Shown here one piece after another: positions 1 through 8,507 of a stretch of DNA of 64,000 nt. A program made the translations under genes and the position numbers. Each line of letters opens with the position of its first letter. Position 1 is the first letter of the stretch. The notes beneath the pieces are model-generated. The model did not search any database and had not been told where the DNA came from. It saw nothing but the letters and a program-made list of their open reading frames with translations. The DNA is from CAVTLG01 sp963735495 (GTDB lineage Bacteria; Chloroflexota; Ktedonobacteria; Ktedonobacterales; Ktedonobacteraceae): the NCBI GenBank assembly GCA_963735495.1, contig CAVTLG010000009.1, positions 744,001 to 808,000 of the forward strand, in the 5' to 3' direction.

Positions 1-1
1 C

Positions 2-958
2 ATCTTTAACGAATTGAGTGGTGGAGAGCGTCAACGGGTGATGATTGCTATGGCGTTAGCGCAGCAGCCAGCTATATTATTGCTGGATGAGCCGACCTCC
101 CATCTCGATATCAAATACCAGGTTGAAATGTTGGCGTTTGTACAACAACTTAATCGTGAGCGCGGTATGACAATTGTGGCGGCGTTGCATGATCTGAACC
201 TTGCCGCGCGTTACTTCTCGCGACTGGTGCTTTTTCAGCGTGGTGTTGTCGCTGATGCGAGTCCAGCGGAAGTACTTGAGCCGGGATTACTGAGTCGTGT
301 GTATGGGATTAATGTGCGGGTAGGCATTTTACGTGGCGCTGAGCATATCAGCGTGTTACCACCGAGCACGTCTAATGATCAGGCGCATGATGAGTCCGGT
401 AGCTATCTTCAGTCGCGTGTGCATGTGATTGCGGGTGGGGGGTCTGGTGAGTTGATGATGCGTACATTAGCGGATGCGCATATTCAATTTAGTGCTGGCG
501 CGTTAAATATTGGCGATAGCGATCATACGCTCGCCTTACGCCTGGCTGACGAGGTAATTACCGAACAACCCTTTGCACCCATTTCTCCTGAAGCCTTAGA
601 ACGTGTACAGGTAAGCCTGGCACGTGCTGCTGTGCTCATTCTTTGCCCAACTGCGATTGGTCCTGGTAATCTCGCGCTGTTGCAGGAGGCTGTGCTGGCA
701 GCCCAACGTGGACTCGCTGTTGTCATGCTGGCAGCTCCTGCGTCGGAAATAGTCACGCCGACTGATAGTGGCGAAATGGCTGATGACATGGAAGCTCGTG
801 ACTATACTGGTGGGGCCGGTTTGCTGCTGTTGGAGCAGTTGTTGCAGTCAGGAGCAGAGGCCGTGGCCTCTGTCGGAGAGGCTTTGGTTGTCGTGAGGTC
901 GCACCTGGCACGGTACGATGAGAATATAACTGAATCATCAACGACGCTCTCCCCTTGA
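2..958 (+). CDS. ABC transporter ATP-binding protein (FecE/BtuD-like), 3' part
   Basis: The open frame runs off the left window edge, so the N-terminus with Walker A is missing. The visible part begins at the ABC signature LSGGERQR, followed by Walker B (LLLDEPTSHLD) and the H-loop (ALHDLNLAARY). This order and the wording of the motifs fit the ATPases of iron-siderophore, haem and cobalamin importers, which energise a BtuC-type permease at the membrane. Beyond about residue 120 there is an extra C-terminal domain of about 190 residues starting HVIAGGGSG; a nucleotide-binding-like glycine loop is visible, but I cannot name its function. The permease and binding protein would lie to the left of the window. 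The family is clear; the substrate is inferred. Confidence 0.88.
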   Translation: MFNELSGGERQRVMIAMALAQQPAILLLDEPTSHLDIKYQVEMLAFVQQLNRERGMTIVAALHDLNLAARYFSRLVLFQRGVVADASPAEVLEPGLLSRVYGINVRVGILRGAEHISVLPPSTSNDQAHDESGSYLQSRVHVIAGGGSGELMMRTLADAHIQFSAGALNIGDSDHTLALRLADEVITEQPFAPISPEALERVQVSLARAAVLILCPTAIGPGNLALLQEAVLAAQRGLAVVMLAAPASEIVTPTDSGEMADDMEARDYTGGAGLLLLEQLLQSGAEAVASVGEALVVVRSHLARYDENITESSTTLSP

Positions 959-970
959 CTGAGGAGAGCG
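945..970. terminator. Hairpin between convergent genes
   Basis: An 8-bp perfect stem (CGCTCTCC at 945-952 with GGAGAGCG at 963-970, 10-nt loop) spans the end of the ABC gene. It lies just before the end of the convergent map gene. No U-tract follows on either strand, so intrinsic termination is uncertain. Confidence 0.35.
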
Positions 971-988
971 CCAATGCGTCTACACCAT

Positions 989-1777
989 CTAAGGCAGGGT
1001 GAGCAGCTCGGGTGCGCCATCGGTAATCGCCAGCGTATGCTCAAACTGTGCTGAGCGGGAGCCATCGGCGGTACTGATCGTCCAGCGATCAGCTTGCAGG
1101 CTTGTGTCAGGACCTCCAGCGTTGATCATTGGCTCGATAGTGAAGACCATGCCGCGCTGAATTTTAAGCCCGGTGTGTGGACGTCCAAAGTGTGGCACCA
1201 GCGGATCTTCGTGTAGATTCCGACCGACGCCATGACCAACCAGGTCGCGTACAGTGGAAAATCCCTGCGCCTCTGCATATTGCTGAATCGCCGCGCCGAT
1301 ATCGCCGATGCGGTTGCCTGGGCGCGCCTGTTCAATGCCCAACTCCAGGCAACGCGCGGCTACATCCATCAGCTGTTGTGATTTCTGATCAATTGTGCCT
1401 ACGGCATAGCTCATGCAGGCATCACCGGCCCAGCCTTTCAGGTTAACTCCGATATCGACGCCGATGATATCCCCGTCATGCAGTGCCTGCTGCGTACTGG
1501 GTATGCCGTGGCAGATAACGTCGTTGATGGCGACGCAGATCGTGGCCGGAAATGGTGGCGTTGCCGGATGACCATGGCGAGCAGGTTGCGCACCATAACC
1601 CTTGTACAGTGGCTTGGCGCCTTTCGAGAGAATATAGTCCTCGGCGATCTTATCAAGTTCGGCAGTGGTGGTCCCTGGAACAATATGTGGACGGAGGACC
1701 TCAAATGTTTCTGCGACGAGGTGTCCGGCTTCGCGCAGGTAGACAATTTCCTGGCGTGATTTCAGTAGAACGGCCAT
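989..1777 (-). CDS. map: Type I methionine aminopeptidase
   Basis: Removes the initiator methionine from nascent cytosolic proteins. The 262-residue length is typical for the short type I enzyme. All five metal ligands are present: Asp108 and Asp119 (VDIG...AGD), His182 (GHGVGR), Glu215 (TIEP) and Glu246 (FEHT), together with the conserved His90 of CHGIP. A start ten codons further upstream is possible. The ATG at 1777 was chosen because an AAAAGGAA Shine-Dalgarno sits just before it and because family members start close to this point. The gene stands alone, converging with the ABC ATPase gene. Confidence 0.96.
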   Translation of the reverse strand: MAVLLKSRQEIVYLREAGHLVAETFEVLRPHIVPGTTTAELDKIAEDYILSKGAKPLYKGYGAQPARHGHPATPPFPATICVAINDVICHGIPSTQQALHDGDIIGVDIGVNLKGWAGDACMSYAVGTIDQKSQQLMDVAARCLELGIEQARPGNRIGDIGAAIQQYAEAQGFSTVRDLVGHGVGRNLHEDPLVPHFGRPHTGLKIQRGMVFTIEPMINAGGPDTSLQADRWTISTADGSRSAQFEHTLAITDGAPELLTLP

Positions 1778-1831
1778 ATATAATTCCTTTTCTTTTAAAA
1801 AACGCATACAACGGGTTCGTGTTGTCCTACG

Positions 1832-2116
1832 CTATGTAGTGATATGGGCAACTGCTACGTGAGTTTCCTCAGGAAACTCCCAGGTGAGCAGATCGTCCGT
1901 TGTGACCCGAAAATAGCTGTTAAAGTAAGTGAGAAGATGGTCGATAGTTGTGTAATCAATGCGCTGACTCTTGCCGGTATGCAGTGCCGCTAGCACACTC
2001 AATGAAACTCCGCTCTCATCGGCAAGGCGGCGCAGGCTGAGGGCTGGCAGACCGCGCCGGGCGCGCTCAACGTTAACCCTGGCTAATAACAGGCGCAGTT
2101 TGCAAGAAATAGTCAT
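1832..2116 (-). CDS. Small helix-turn-helix (XRE-like) regulator
   Basis: A 94-residue protein that is mostly a Cro/C1-type DNA-binding domain. The segment LSLRRLADESGVSLSVL, then a helix ending in GKSQRIDYTTIDHLL, matches the usual XRE pattern in which a recognition helix is followed by a second helix and a dimer surface. The start at 2116 is favoured by an AAAGG eight bases upstream; a GTG nine bases earlier is the alternative. It lies upstream of map on the same strand, but a 54-bp gap and map's own ribosome site give no proof of coupling. The target genes are unknown. Confidence 0.7.
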   Translation of the reverse strand: MTISCKLRLLLARVNVERARRGLPALSLRRLADESGVSLSVLAALHTGKSQRIDYTTIDHLLTYFNSYFRVTTDDLLTWEFPEETHVAVAHITT

Positions 2117-2254
2117 GAGCAACACCTTTGACTCTTATGTGAACTCCTTAGCTCTCCGTTTGCTAGTATAGCATAGAGTGTGGTGTGAAGTCTATACAAT
2201 GTGGTGGCTTGTCATTACGTTGGGGGGAATTGTGGACTCCATAACCACATTTGT

Positions 2255-2282
2255 AAAAAAAAGGACACCCACCCGGGTGTCC
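2255..2282 (-). terminator. Rho-independent terminator of the GlsB-like gene
   Basis: A perfect 8-bp GC-rich stem (GGACACCC 2263-2270 with GGGTGTCC 2275-2282, 4-nt loop) is followed on the minus strand by eight consecutive U. It sits 28 bp after the stop codon of the membrane protein gene at 2311-2610. Confidence 0.9.
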
Positions 2283-2310
2283 CTGTTATATTGCGCGTAT
2301 TTTCTCTTTT

Positions 2311-2610
2311 TTATACTCTGCGTGAAAAGCCTCCGCTGAACGCGCGCAGGATGGCGATGAACACACATGCACCGATGAATGCGATGATTACTGTGCCGAT
2401 AAATCCTGAGGAGCCTAAGCCGACCAGGCTTGCCAGGAAGCCGCCAACCAATGCTCCAACTAATCCAACAACGATGTCGCCAACGATACCATATCCACCG
2501 CCACGCATAACCAGGCTTGCCAATGCCCCAGCTATCAAGCCAACAAGTAACCACCATAAGATGTTTGAAAGGCTAAGATCGGCTAAAACAACGCTTGCCA
2601 TTGTAACCAT
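2311..2610 (-). CDS. GlsB/YeaQ/YmgE-family stress membrane protein
   Basis: A 99-residue, very hydrophobic, glycine-rich protein with three predicted membrane segments: ILWWLLVGLIAGALASLV, then the region around IVGDIVVGLVGALVGGFLA, then FIGTVIIAFIGACVFIAIL. The pattern GxxxG plus a RGGGYGIVGDIVVG loop is the hallmark of the so-called transglycosylase-associated (GlsB/YeaQ) family, which is linked to general stress but has no established biochemical activity. A strong AAGGAG lies eight bases before the ATG. Monocistronic, with its own terminator. Confidence 0.88.
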   Translation of the reverse strand: MVTMASVVLADLSLSNILWWLLVGLIAGALASLVMRGGGYGIVGDIVVGLVGALVGGFLASLVGLGSSGFIGTVIIAFIGACVFIAILRAFSGGFSRRV

Positions 2611-3297
2611 AATAATCTCCTTCTCGTTTCACACTTGAAAAGCTGCCTATCACGTTGTATGTAACTATTCATGTGGGGAGTCTTGTATTTCAATTGTAAT
2701 TGTTACAAGTGGTATACGTATGCTATCATGGAAAAGGATACAAATACTGGCAGTTGGTGGAAGCCTAAGATTTTTTTAATATGCTTTTATAAGTATGCTT
2801 TGAGCGTGGCGCTAGAAAATAGATGGGAGAAAAGCTTGACTTTCGCTCTTTTTTTATGTACGCTTCACTTGTGTAATGGAGCTGGATATAAGTAACCAGA
2901 GAGTAAGGATGCTCCCTATATTTATAGCCGCAAGGGGAACTTGCTATTTCCAGTTGTATTGCCAGCAGGTGAGACGGGGCAATGACGCGCTCGTCTCACC
3001 TGCTCTAGCGCTCTCATCTTCACCAACTTACATCACCCTCAATCTCTACTCCTCAACTTGCTCATTCTCCAAGCTACCTCGCTAATATGCCAAGCTTGCT
3101 TTTAAAAATGAAGAGACTGTTCGCTGATCGGTGTGGTGTCGATAAAGGAAAGCAAGAAAGCCATTTAAAAAGCTGCGCACGAGGGTGAAAGGGCGTGAAC
3201 AGCCCTTTTCATCTGCTCCAGGGAAGGCGTGCTCGTTGTGCCGCAGAGATCTTCTTCCTAGTGCGTTGAATAGATGTATTTTGCTGGAGCAATGTCT
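2611..3297. other. Intergenic stretch with palindromes, no convincing gene
   Basis: About 690 bp in which every open frame is short and lacks both a ribosome site and protein-like composition. It holds a 15-bp palindrome TTGTAATTGTTACAA at 2694-2708 (possible operator upstream of the GlsB-like gene), the 12-bp-arm hairpin listed separately, and a stem GAAAGGGC/GCCCTTTTC at 3187-3210 in front of the MFS gene. Confidence 0.5.
2965..3003. repeat. 12-bp perfect inverted repeat
   Basis: GCAGGTGAGACG at 2965-2976 is repeated in inverse at 2992-3003 with a 15-nt loop. No U-tract follows on either strand. It could be a REP-like element or a structured transcript end; the sequence does not decide. 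Confidence 0.6.
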
Positions 3298-4599
3298 ATG
3301 AGCAGGCAGTTCCTTCGCGACATGAGTTTACTGCTGCCTGGCAGACGTCTATTGGTGAAACGTTCCCTCGGCCTTTCATCTTCCTTGCATCCATTTGCTA
3401 ATAAGAATTTTACGATCTTCTGGTGTGGAGCGCTGCTCTCAAGTATCGGTTTCTGGATTCAAACTGTCGGGCAGGGATGGCAGGTGTTGCAATTGACCAA
3501 CTCAGCGTTGCTCCTGGGACTGGTGACATTGACGGCAACGTTGCCGAATATCGTGTTTTCACTCGTTGGCGGGGTATTTGTTGATCGCTGGAATCGTCGA
3601 AATGTACTTATATGCACACAAATTGTCTTCATGATGACCGCATTTACCTTAGGTCTCTTGACGAGCTGCCAGCGCATTACGGTCTGGTACATCATCATTG
3701 GTGCGCTGATTAACGGACTCTTCAATGCCGTAGGTTTGCCTGCCTGGCAAATCTTTATCACCGACCTGGTCCCGGCTGATGAGTTAAAGCAAGGCGTTGC
3801 CCTCGACTTCATGCAATTCAATCTCTCGCGTATCGTTGGTCCAGCGCTTGGTGGTATCTCGGTAGGCTTGTTTGGTGTAACTGGCTCATATTATCTCAAT
3901 GCATTGAGCTATGTCGCAGTGCTACTGGCTTTACTGCTTATCCACACAGGGCAGCAGCAGCAAAATGAGCGGGTGCGGCAGAGCATCTGGCACGGTCTGA
4001 GCGAAGGTATGCACTACATTCGCCGGCATGTTGCGCTCCAATTCGCGCTCTTACTGCAATTTTGCCTGGCTTTTCTGGTCTTTCCATTCTCGACCCTGTT
4101 GCCAATTTTTGCGGGCAACATTTTTCATGTTGGACCAGGCGGATTGGGCCTGATGAATGCGGCGGTCGGCGTGGGTGCTTTTAGCGGTGCTCTGCTGTTC
4201 TTATTGATGAGTCGGTTGATTAAGCGCAGTCTGCGCCTGCTGATTGTCTTATGTATGGCGGGTGGTTGTAGCTGTCTTGCTCTTGCTTATGTGCCTACTA
4301 TAGGGGTAGCGTTCCCCATTCTGGTAACGCTGGGAATATGTACGGTTATGCCTCTGGCCGTCACAAATACTGCCATTCAGGTGATGACACCCGAGGAACT
4401 ACGCGGGCGTATCTTGAGTATGCGTATCATGATCACCTTTGGTCTGGCCCCCTTTGGAAACCTGCTGGTCGGCTGGATCGCTCAGATGTTTGGTGTATCA
4501 TCAGCACTGGCCTTGAGTGGTAGCTGTTGTACCCTCGTGGCATTGTTGCTGGCAGTGATCCAAAAACGCTATGCGATAGAACTCGAAAGTAACGCGTAA
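3298..4599 (+). CDS. MFS exporter (EntS / MFS_3 type)
   Basis: A membrane transporter of the major facilitator superfamily with about twelve hydrophobic segments. The first segments carry the MFS_3/DHA3 pattern: FWCGALLSSIGFWIQTVGQGW, then the loop motif FVDRWNRRNVL (family motif A, D-R-x-x-R-R) between segments two and three, and GPALGGISVGLFG in segment five. Such proteins export small molecules (siderophores, macrolides) with proton exchange; the substrate here cannot be read from sequence. The ATG at 3298 has a GGAG eight bases upstream; ATGs at 3274 and 3292 are alternatives. No operon partner is evident. Confidence 0.88.
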   Translation: MSRQFLRDMSLLLPGRRLLVKRSLGLSSSLHPFANKNFTIFWCGALLSSIGFWIQTVGQGWQVLQLTNSALLLGLVTLTATLPNIVFSLVGGVFVDRWNRRNVLICTQIVFMMTAFTLGLLTSCQRITVWYIIIGALINGLFNAVGLPAWQIFITDLVPADELKQGVALDFMQFNLSRIVGPALGGISVGLFGVTGSYYLNALSYVAVLLALLLIHTGQQQQNERVRQSIWHGLSEGMHYIRRHVALQFALLLQFCLAFLVFPFSTLLPIFAGNIFHVGPGGLGLMNAAVGVGAFSGALLFLLMSRLIKRSLRLLIVLCMAGGCSCLALAYVPTIGVAFPILVTLGICTVMPLAVTNTAIQVMTPEELRGRILSMRIMITFGLAPFGNLLVGWIAQMFGVSSALALSGSCCTLVALLLAVIQKRYAIELESNA

Positions 4600-4606
4600 C
4601 TTGTCC

Positions 4607-4647
4607 ATACCGGGTTTCTTGCCGCAAGGTGGCAGGAGACCCGGTAT
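4607..4647 (+). terminator. Hairpin after the MFS gene
   Basis: A 9-bp stem (ATACCGGGT 4607-4615 with ACCCGGTAT 4639-4647), with a nested TGCC/GGCA stem inside, begins eight bases after the MFS stop codon. A U-tract is lacking, so this is a probable but weak terminator. Confidence 0.5.
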
Positions 4648-4689
4648 AGCAATGATCAGGTAGACTCTGTGCCGTATATGAGCTGACCA

Positions 4690-4880
4690 TTCTGGTGACA
4701 TCTCCCCATGCCTGAATGGCAGGGGCTTCCCATCCTCACGAATGGGCTTTCCTGTTTCACGGGAGAGAGCCGTTGCCTCGACAGCCGGTCTTGTATCGCC
4801 TCCACAGGCATTTGCTTTCCCTGAGTCCCAGGGTAGCTTCTCAATCTGAAAGAGGAGGAACGTGGTTTTTGTTCCCACTC
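4690..4880 (-). pseudogene. IS605-type TnpB 3' end remnant
   Basis: On the minus strand a frame reads GKANACGGDTRPAVEATA and then ETGKPIREDGKPLPFRHGEM, the style of the low-complexity C-terminal tail of IS605/IS1341 TnpB proteins. It ends in a hairpin GCCCCTGCC/GGCATGGGG (about 4702-4726) resembling the right-end hairpins at 51983-52005 and 53491-53514. No RuvC or zinc-ribbon part is left and nothing resembling a left end is seen, so only the 3' end of an old insertion survives. The similarity was judged by eye. Confidence 0.5.
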
Positions 4881-5032
4881 ATCACAAGAAGTATAGCAAA
4901 ATAACAGGTCCATGGACATCCCTATTTGGGAGTATTTTTTACCGCCCCCATTGCGCCACTGTCACCTGGAAGCCTTTCTGACGAAGACACAGGGCTGTGG
5001 GCGAGTTCTCCACTGTGCTCGTCTCCCTATGC

Positions 5033-5061
5033 TTGTCCATATGAGAACAAACTGTTATAGT
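5033..5061 (+). promoter_or_regulatory. Sigma-70-type promoter for the APC permease
   Basis: TTGTCC (5033-5038) and TATAGT (5056-5061) are separated by 17 bp, about 120 bp before the permease start. Confidence 0.5.
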
Positions 5062-5182
5062 TTCATACAGAATAGATCTATTTAGAGGGAAGGACTAACA
5101 ATCTCTCTGTAGGAATGAAGTTTGCCACTCTATTCAGAAGATAAAATAAAATGTAAGAATAGTATATAAAAGGAAGAAACAT

Positions 5183-7315
5183 ATGGCACAACAGGACGAT
5201 CAACAATCGCCTTCTTCCGTTCCTCCCACTCCTGCTGAGCATACTTCAGCGCAAAGTAAGCCCACTGATAAGGTCAATGACTTCGGTTTGCGTACGCCCG
5301 CCCTGCTAAGGCGGCGCGCAGCTACGACTGGCTTGCGCGTGGTGGGATCGCAAGATAAGGCGTTGCGGCGTGTGCGCAATGGTGTGCTTGAAGCAACAGA
5401 GCAGGTTGAGGTTCCACAGAGTGGTCCTGGTCAGTTCTGGTATCATATCAAGCGGACTTTGATCGGTGCACCCATTGCCACTGCCAACGCCGAGCGTGAA
5501 CGCTTGACGAAGGTAAAAGCGCTGGCGGTGCTCTCTTCTGATGCGATTTCTTCTGTGGCCTATGCGACTGAGGCCATTCTCTTTAATCTGGCGGGTGCTG
5601 GCTCGGGGCATCTTGGGCTCACGTTGCCAATTAGCATGGTCATTATTGTGCTGTTAGCGATTGTTGCGCTGTCCTATCGCCAGACCATACCCGCCTATCC
5701 AAATGGTGGTGGCTCGTATATTGTCGCCAGAGAAAACCTGGGGATTGTGCCTGGACTGGTGGCGGCGGCGGCGCTACTCATCGACTATGTGCTCAATGTC
5801 TCGGTCAGCGTTGCGGCTGGCGTGCTGAACCTTGTGTCGCTCTTCCCCTCGCTATCTCCCTATATTATTGTGCTCGATGTCGTTCTGGTTATCTTGATTA
5901 CCATCATTAATCTCCGTGGTGTGCGTGAGGCGGGATCAATTCTCGCGTTGCCCACCTACTTTTTTGTGCTGACTGCTCTGTTGCTTATCGTCGTTGGTCT
6001 CTTCAAGGCGTTTGTTGTGGGACATCAACCGCTGATTGGTCAGTTTGCTCCATTGCCTCAGGTTGAACCTTTGACGCTGTTCTTACTCTTGCGCGCTTTT
6101 GCGACGGGCTGTTCAGCGATGACCGGTGTGGAAGCCATTTCCAATGGTATACCCGCCTTTCAGCGGCCAGAGACGCGCAATGCCAGTATTACGCTAACCT
6201 GGATGGCTGTCATCCTGGGGACGCTTTTCTTTGGCATTACGTTGCTGGCGATGACTTTTCACGTTGAGGCCAATGCCGCTGGCAATCCTACGGTGATTGC
6301 GCAGATCGCCACGCAGGTATTTGATGGACCTTTAAGCTTCCTCTTTCCAGTCTTCCAGATTGCCACACTGGGTATTCTCACGCTCTCTGCCGAGACCAGC
6401 TATTCGGATTTTCCTCGTCTGACATCGCTGTTGGCGCGCGACAAATTTCTGCCGAGCCTGTTCTCCTTGCGTGGCGACCGCCTGGCCTTTACCACCGGTA
6501 TTCTGACGCTGGCGATTATGGCTAGTTGCTTGCTCGTCGTGTTTAGGGGAAGCACAAATGCTTTGATTAATCTGTTTGCTGTGGGTGTGTTTATGTCGTT
6601 CACGCTCTCGCAGGCTGGTATGGTGCGTCACTGGTGGCGATTGCGTTGTGCGCACTGGCGGCGCAGTATTGTCATCAACGGTCTGGGGGCGTTTACGACG
6701 CTGCTAGTCGCTATCGTTATCTCCTTCTCGAAGTTTCTTGAGGGTGCCTGGGTCGTTGTGCTACTTATTCCGTTGCTGGTATTGATGTTCATGGCGATCC
6801 ATCGTCATTATACCCGTTTTGAGCGTGAGCGTACGACAGATATTCCGGTCCGGCCAGAAGATATTCACCTGCGTCTGATTGTGCCTATTGATGCGCTGGA
6901 TCGGGCGGCCAAGCAGAGCCTGGCCTTCGCGCGGGCCATTTCTCACCAGGTGACTGCTGTACATGTTGCGGTCAGCGATGATGATGCTGCACGGATTGGG
7001 GAGAGGTGGGATGCCTGGCAGCATGAGCATGTCGAGCCGGAGGAAGATACGCATTTGCTGATCATCGCGTCGCCGTACCGTACACTTGTGCGTCCATTGT
7101 TGGCATATATTGATACCGTGCATGAGCGGCATCCGGGCGACACACTGACGGTGGTGCTTCCTGAGTATGTAGTGGTACACTGGTGGGAATATTTTTTGCA
7201 CAATCAGACCACGTTGCGTATCAAAGCAGCATTGCTGTTTCGTCCCGGTATTGTCGTGATCGATGTGCCGCAACATCTGGGCGGGAAGGCACGTTCGTAT
7301 CCTGGTCGCAGATAG
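5183..7315 (+). CDS. APC-family amino acid permease with soluble C-terminal domain
   Basis: A 710-residue membrane protein. A charged, Pro/Ser-rich N-terminal tail of about 105 residues precedes the APC core, which starts LAVLSSDAISSVAYATEA and continues with ALSYRQTIPAYPNGGGSYIVA, the classic substrate-loop motif of amino acid/polyamine permeases. About twelve membrane segments follow up to roughly residue 550. The last 150 residues are soluble and resemble a small alpha/beta (Usp-like) module seen on large APC permeases. AGGAAG precedes the ATG. The gene has its own promoter-like sequence and appears monocistronic. The substrate is not determinable. Confidence 0.88.
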   Translation: MAQQDDQQSPSSVPPTPAEHTSAQSKPTDKVNDFGLRTPALLRRRAATTGLRVVGSQDKALRRVRNGVLEATEQVEVPQSGPGQFWYHIKRTLIGAPIATANAERERLTKVKALAVLSSDAISSVAYATEAILFNLAGAGSGHLGLTLPISMVIIVLLAIVALSYRQTIPAYPNGGGSYIVARENLGIVPGLVAAAALLIDYVLNVSVSVAAGVLNLVSLFPSLSPYIIVLDVVLVILITIINLRGVREAGSILALPTYFFVLTALLLIVVGLFKAFVVGHQPLIGQFAPLPQVEPLTLFLLLRAFATGCSAMTGVEAISNGIPAFQRPETRNASITLTWMAVILGTLFFGITLLAMTFHVEANAAGNPTVIAQIATQVFDGPLSFLFPVFQIATLGILTLSAETSYSDFPRLTSLLARDKFLPSLFSLRGDRLAFTTGILTLAIMASCLLVVFRGSTNALINLFAVGVFMSFTLSQAGMVRHWWRLRCAHWRRSIVINGLGAFTTLLVAIVISFSKFLEGAWVVVLLIPLLVLMFMAIHRHYTRFERERTTDIPVRPEDIHLRLIVPIDALDRAAKQSLAFARAISHQVTAVHVAVSDDDAARIGERWDAWQHEHVEPEEDTHLLIIASPYRTLVRPLLAYIDTVHERHPGDTLTVVLPEYVVVHWWEYFLHNQTTLRIKAALLFRPGIVVIDVPQHLGGKARSYPGRR

Positions 7316-7345
7316 TATCACTCTTTAGGTGCGAAGTGTAGCAAG

Positions 7346-7434
7346 CAGGGCATGGCGAAAGTCGAAACACGCGTAGGAGCCGAGCGCAGCGTCCCTGGCG
7401 GCGGCCCACCTCGTTGGGCTTTCGAAATGCCCTG
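7346..7434. repeat. Palindromic REP-like element
   Basis: A 16-bp inverted repeat with two internal mismatches joins 7346-7361 (CAGGGCATGGCGAAAG) and 7419-7434 (CTTTCGAAATGCCCTG) around a GC-rich 57-bp interior. It begins 30 bp after the permease stop codon. An open frame crosses it, but there is no coding signal in that part. Confidence 0.55.
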
Positions 7435-7552
7435 GTGTGGCAAGGCGAAATACTGGTCAACCTTGGCGAGTTGTGCTATGCTTAGTAACGGGACAATTAT
7501 TGGGAATATGCGTCCTCGCAGATCTTATAATTCAGAGGAAAGCCGATTGCTT

Positions 7553-8335
7553 ATGGATAGTTCTCTTCAACATGCTAGTCTCGCAGTGGACGATACGTCC
7601 CTGGTAACAGAACATGCAGCGGTGGAAGGTGCGGAGGGGGAACATCACATCCATCTCCCGAATCCCAGCTTATGGCCCTTCCTTTTAAGCGCAGCAGTCC
7701 TGGTAGCGGTAACTGGTCTTCTCTTCTTGCCAGGTAATCCCTGGCTCACCATTGTCGCGCTTCCCTTCGTCATTGTAGGGATTTTGGGATGGGCGCTGGA
7801 AGATCCGATGGTAGCTCCAAAGGTGCGTTTTGTGGAAGAGGCAGAAAACGCCCACGCGAAGTTTAAAATTGGTCAAGATGTGTTGGATAAACGGGGTGAG
7901 TGGCTTGGTATGGTACAGGCACGCTTCAGCCGCTATCTCCTTGTTGATCGTGGCGGCTTGCTCGCACGGGTGTATTATGTGCCTCAGGCCGTGATTGCGG
8001 ATGACATCGAGAACAATACACTTCGTCTGACCGTGAGCGAAGCCGAACTCTACGCCAGAGGTTTGAACAGCGTACCTGACGATCTCTACGAAAATGATAC
8101 AGAAGCGGGTGTGCCACAGATCAAGGGTGTGCCAATGTTTGCGCGTGGTCCATTGTCGCCAGCGGAAACGGGTCATTACAACTATGGTCCGAACTTCCCT
8201 GGTATCAATACCGACGCGGCAGGCTCATATTACCCTGAAGAGATCAGACCTACACCGCAAAAGTATGTGGCTGACCGCCGCAGAGTCTATGCAACCGACA
8301 AAATGATCCCATCGAGGGCGGTCAGAGCAGACTAA
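7553..8335 (+). CDS. Membrane protein with PRC-barrel-like (DUF2171-type) domain
   Basis: About 260 residues. An acidic N-terminal tail is followed by two adjacent membrane segments (LWPFLLSAAVLVAVTGLLFL and the stretch after it, ending GILGWALEDP). A soluble part, FKIGQDVLDKRGEWLGMV...LVDRGG, has the look of a PRC-barrel/DUF2171 domain. The C-terminal 80 residues are Pro/Tyr-rich. The membrane hairpin resembles that of small cytochrome oxidase accessory subunits, but no neighbouring oxidase genes support that role. The ATG at 7553 was chosen because the upstream frame runs through a palindromic repeat; a TTG at 7547 has better spacing from GAGG. Confidence 0.65.
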   Translation: MDSSLQHASLAVDDTSLVTEHAAVEGAEGEHHIHLPNPSLWPFLLSAAVLVAVTGLLFLPGNPWLTIVALPFVIVGILGWALEDPMVAPKVRFVEEAENAHAKFKIGQDVLDKRGEWLGMVQARFSRYLLVDRGGLLARVYYVPQAVIADDIENNTLRLTVSEAELYARGLNSVPDDLYENDTEAGVPQIKGVPMFARGPLSPAETGHYNYGPNFPGINTDAAGSYYPEEIRPTPQKYVADRRRVYATDKMIPSRAVRAD

Positions 8336-8370
8336 TGCATGCTCATAGGTGTTCAGAAACGCGTTCTTAA

Positions 8371-8403
8371 ATCCGCCTGACTGCGTAGCATTGCCAGGCG
8401 GAT
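8371..8403 (+). terminator. Hairpin downstream of the DUF2171-like gene
   Basis: ATCCGCCTG (8371-8379) pairs with CAGGCGGAT (8395-8403). There is no U-tract. Confidence 0.3.
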
Positions 8404-8465
8404 CGGTAACCTCCGTTGCGAGCGATGTGCTATGGCGCATTGCTCATCTGAACGCAAGGAAACCT

Positions 8466-8507
8466 AAAAAGAGAGGATGTGAATATGCCATCACATCCTC
8501 TCTTTTT
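8466..8507. terminator. Bidirectional terminator
   Basis: A perfect 17-bp stem (8466-8482 with 8491-8507, 8-nt loop) whose outer five pairs are A-T, so U-runs end the stem on both strands. It serves the convergent genes at 7553-8335 and 8506-10836 and overlaps the stop codon of the latter. Confidence 0.9.

Noticed and set aside
2671..3085. Small plus-strand frames between the GlsB-like and MFS genes
   Set aside because: No ribosome sites, Cys/Tyr-rich composition typical of AT-rich noncoding DNA.
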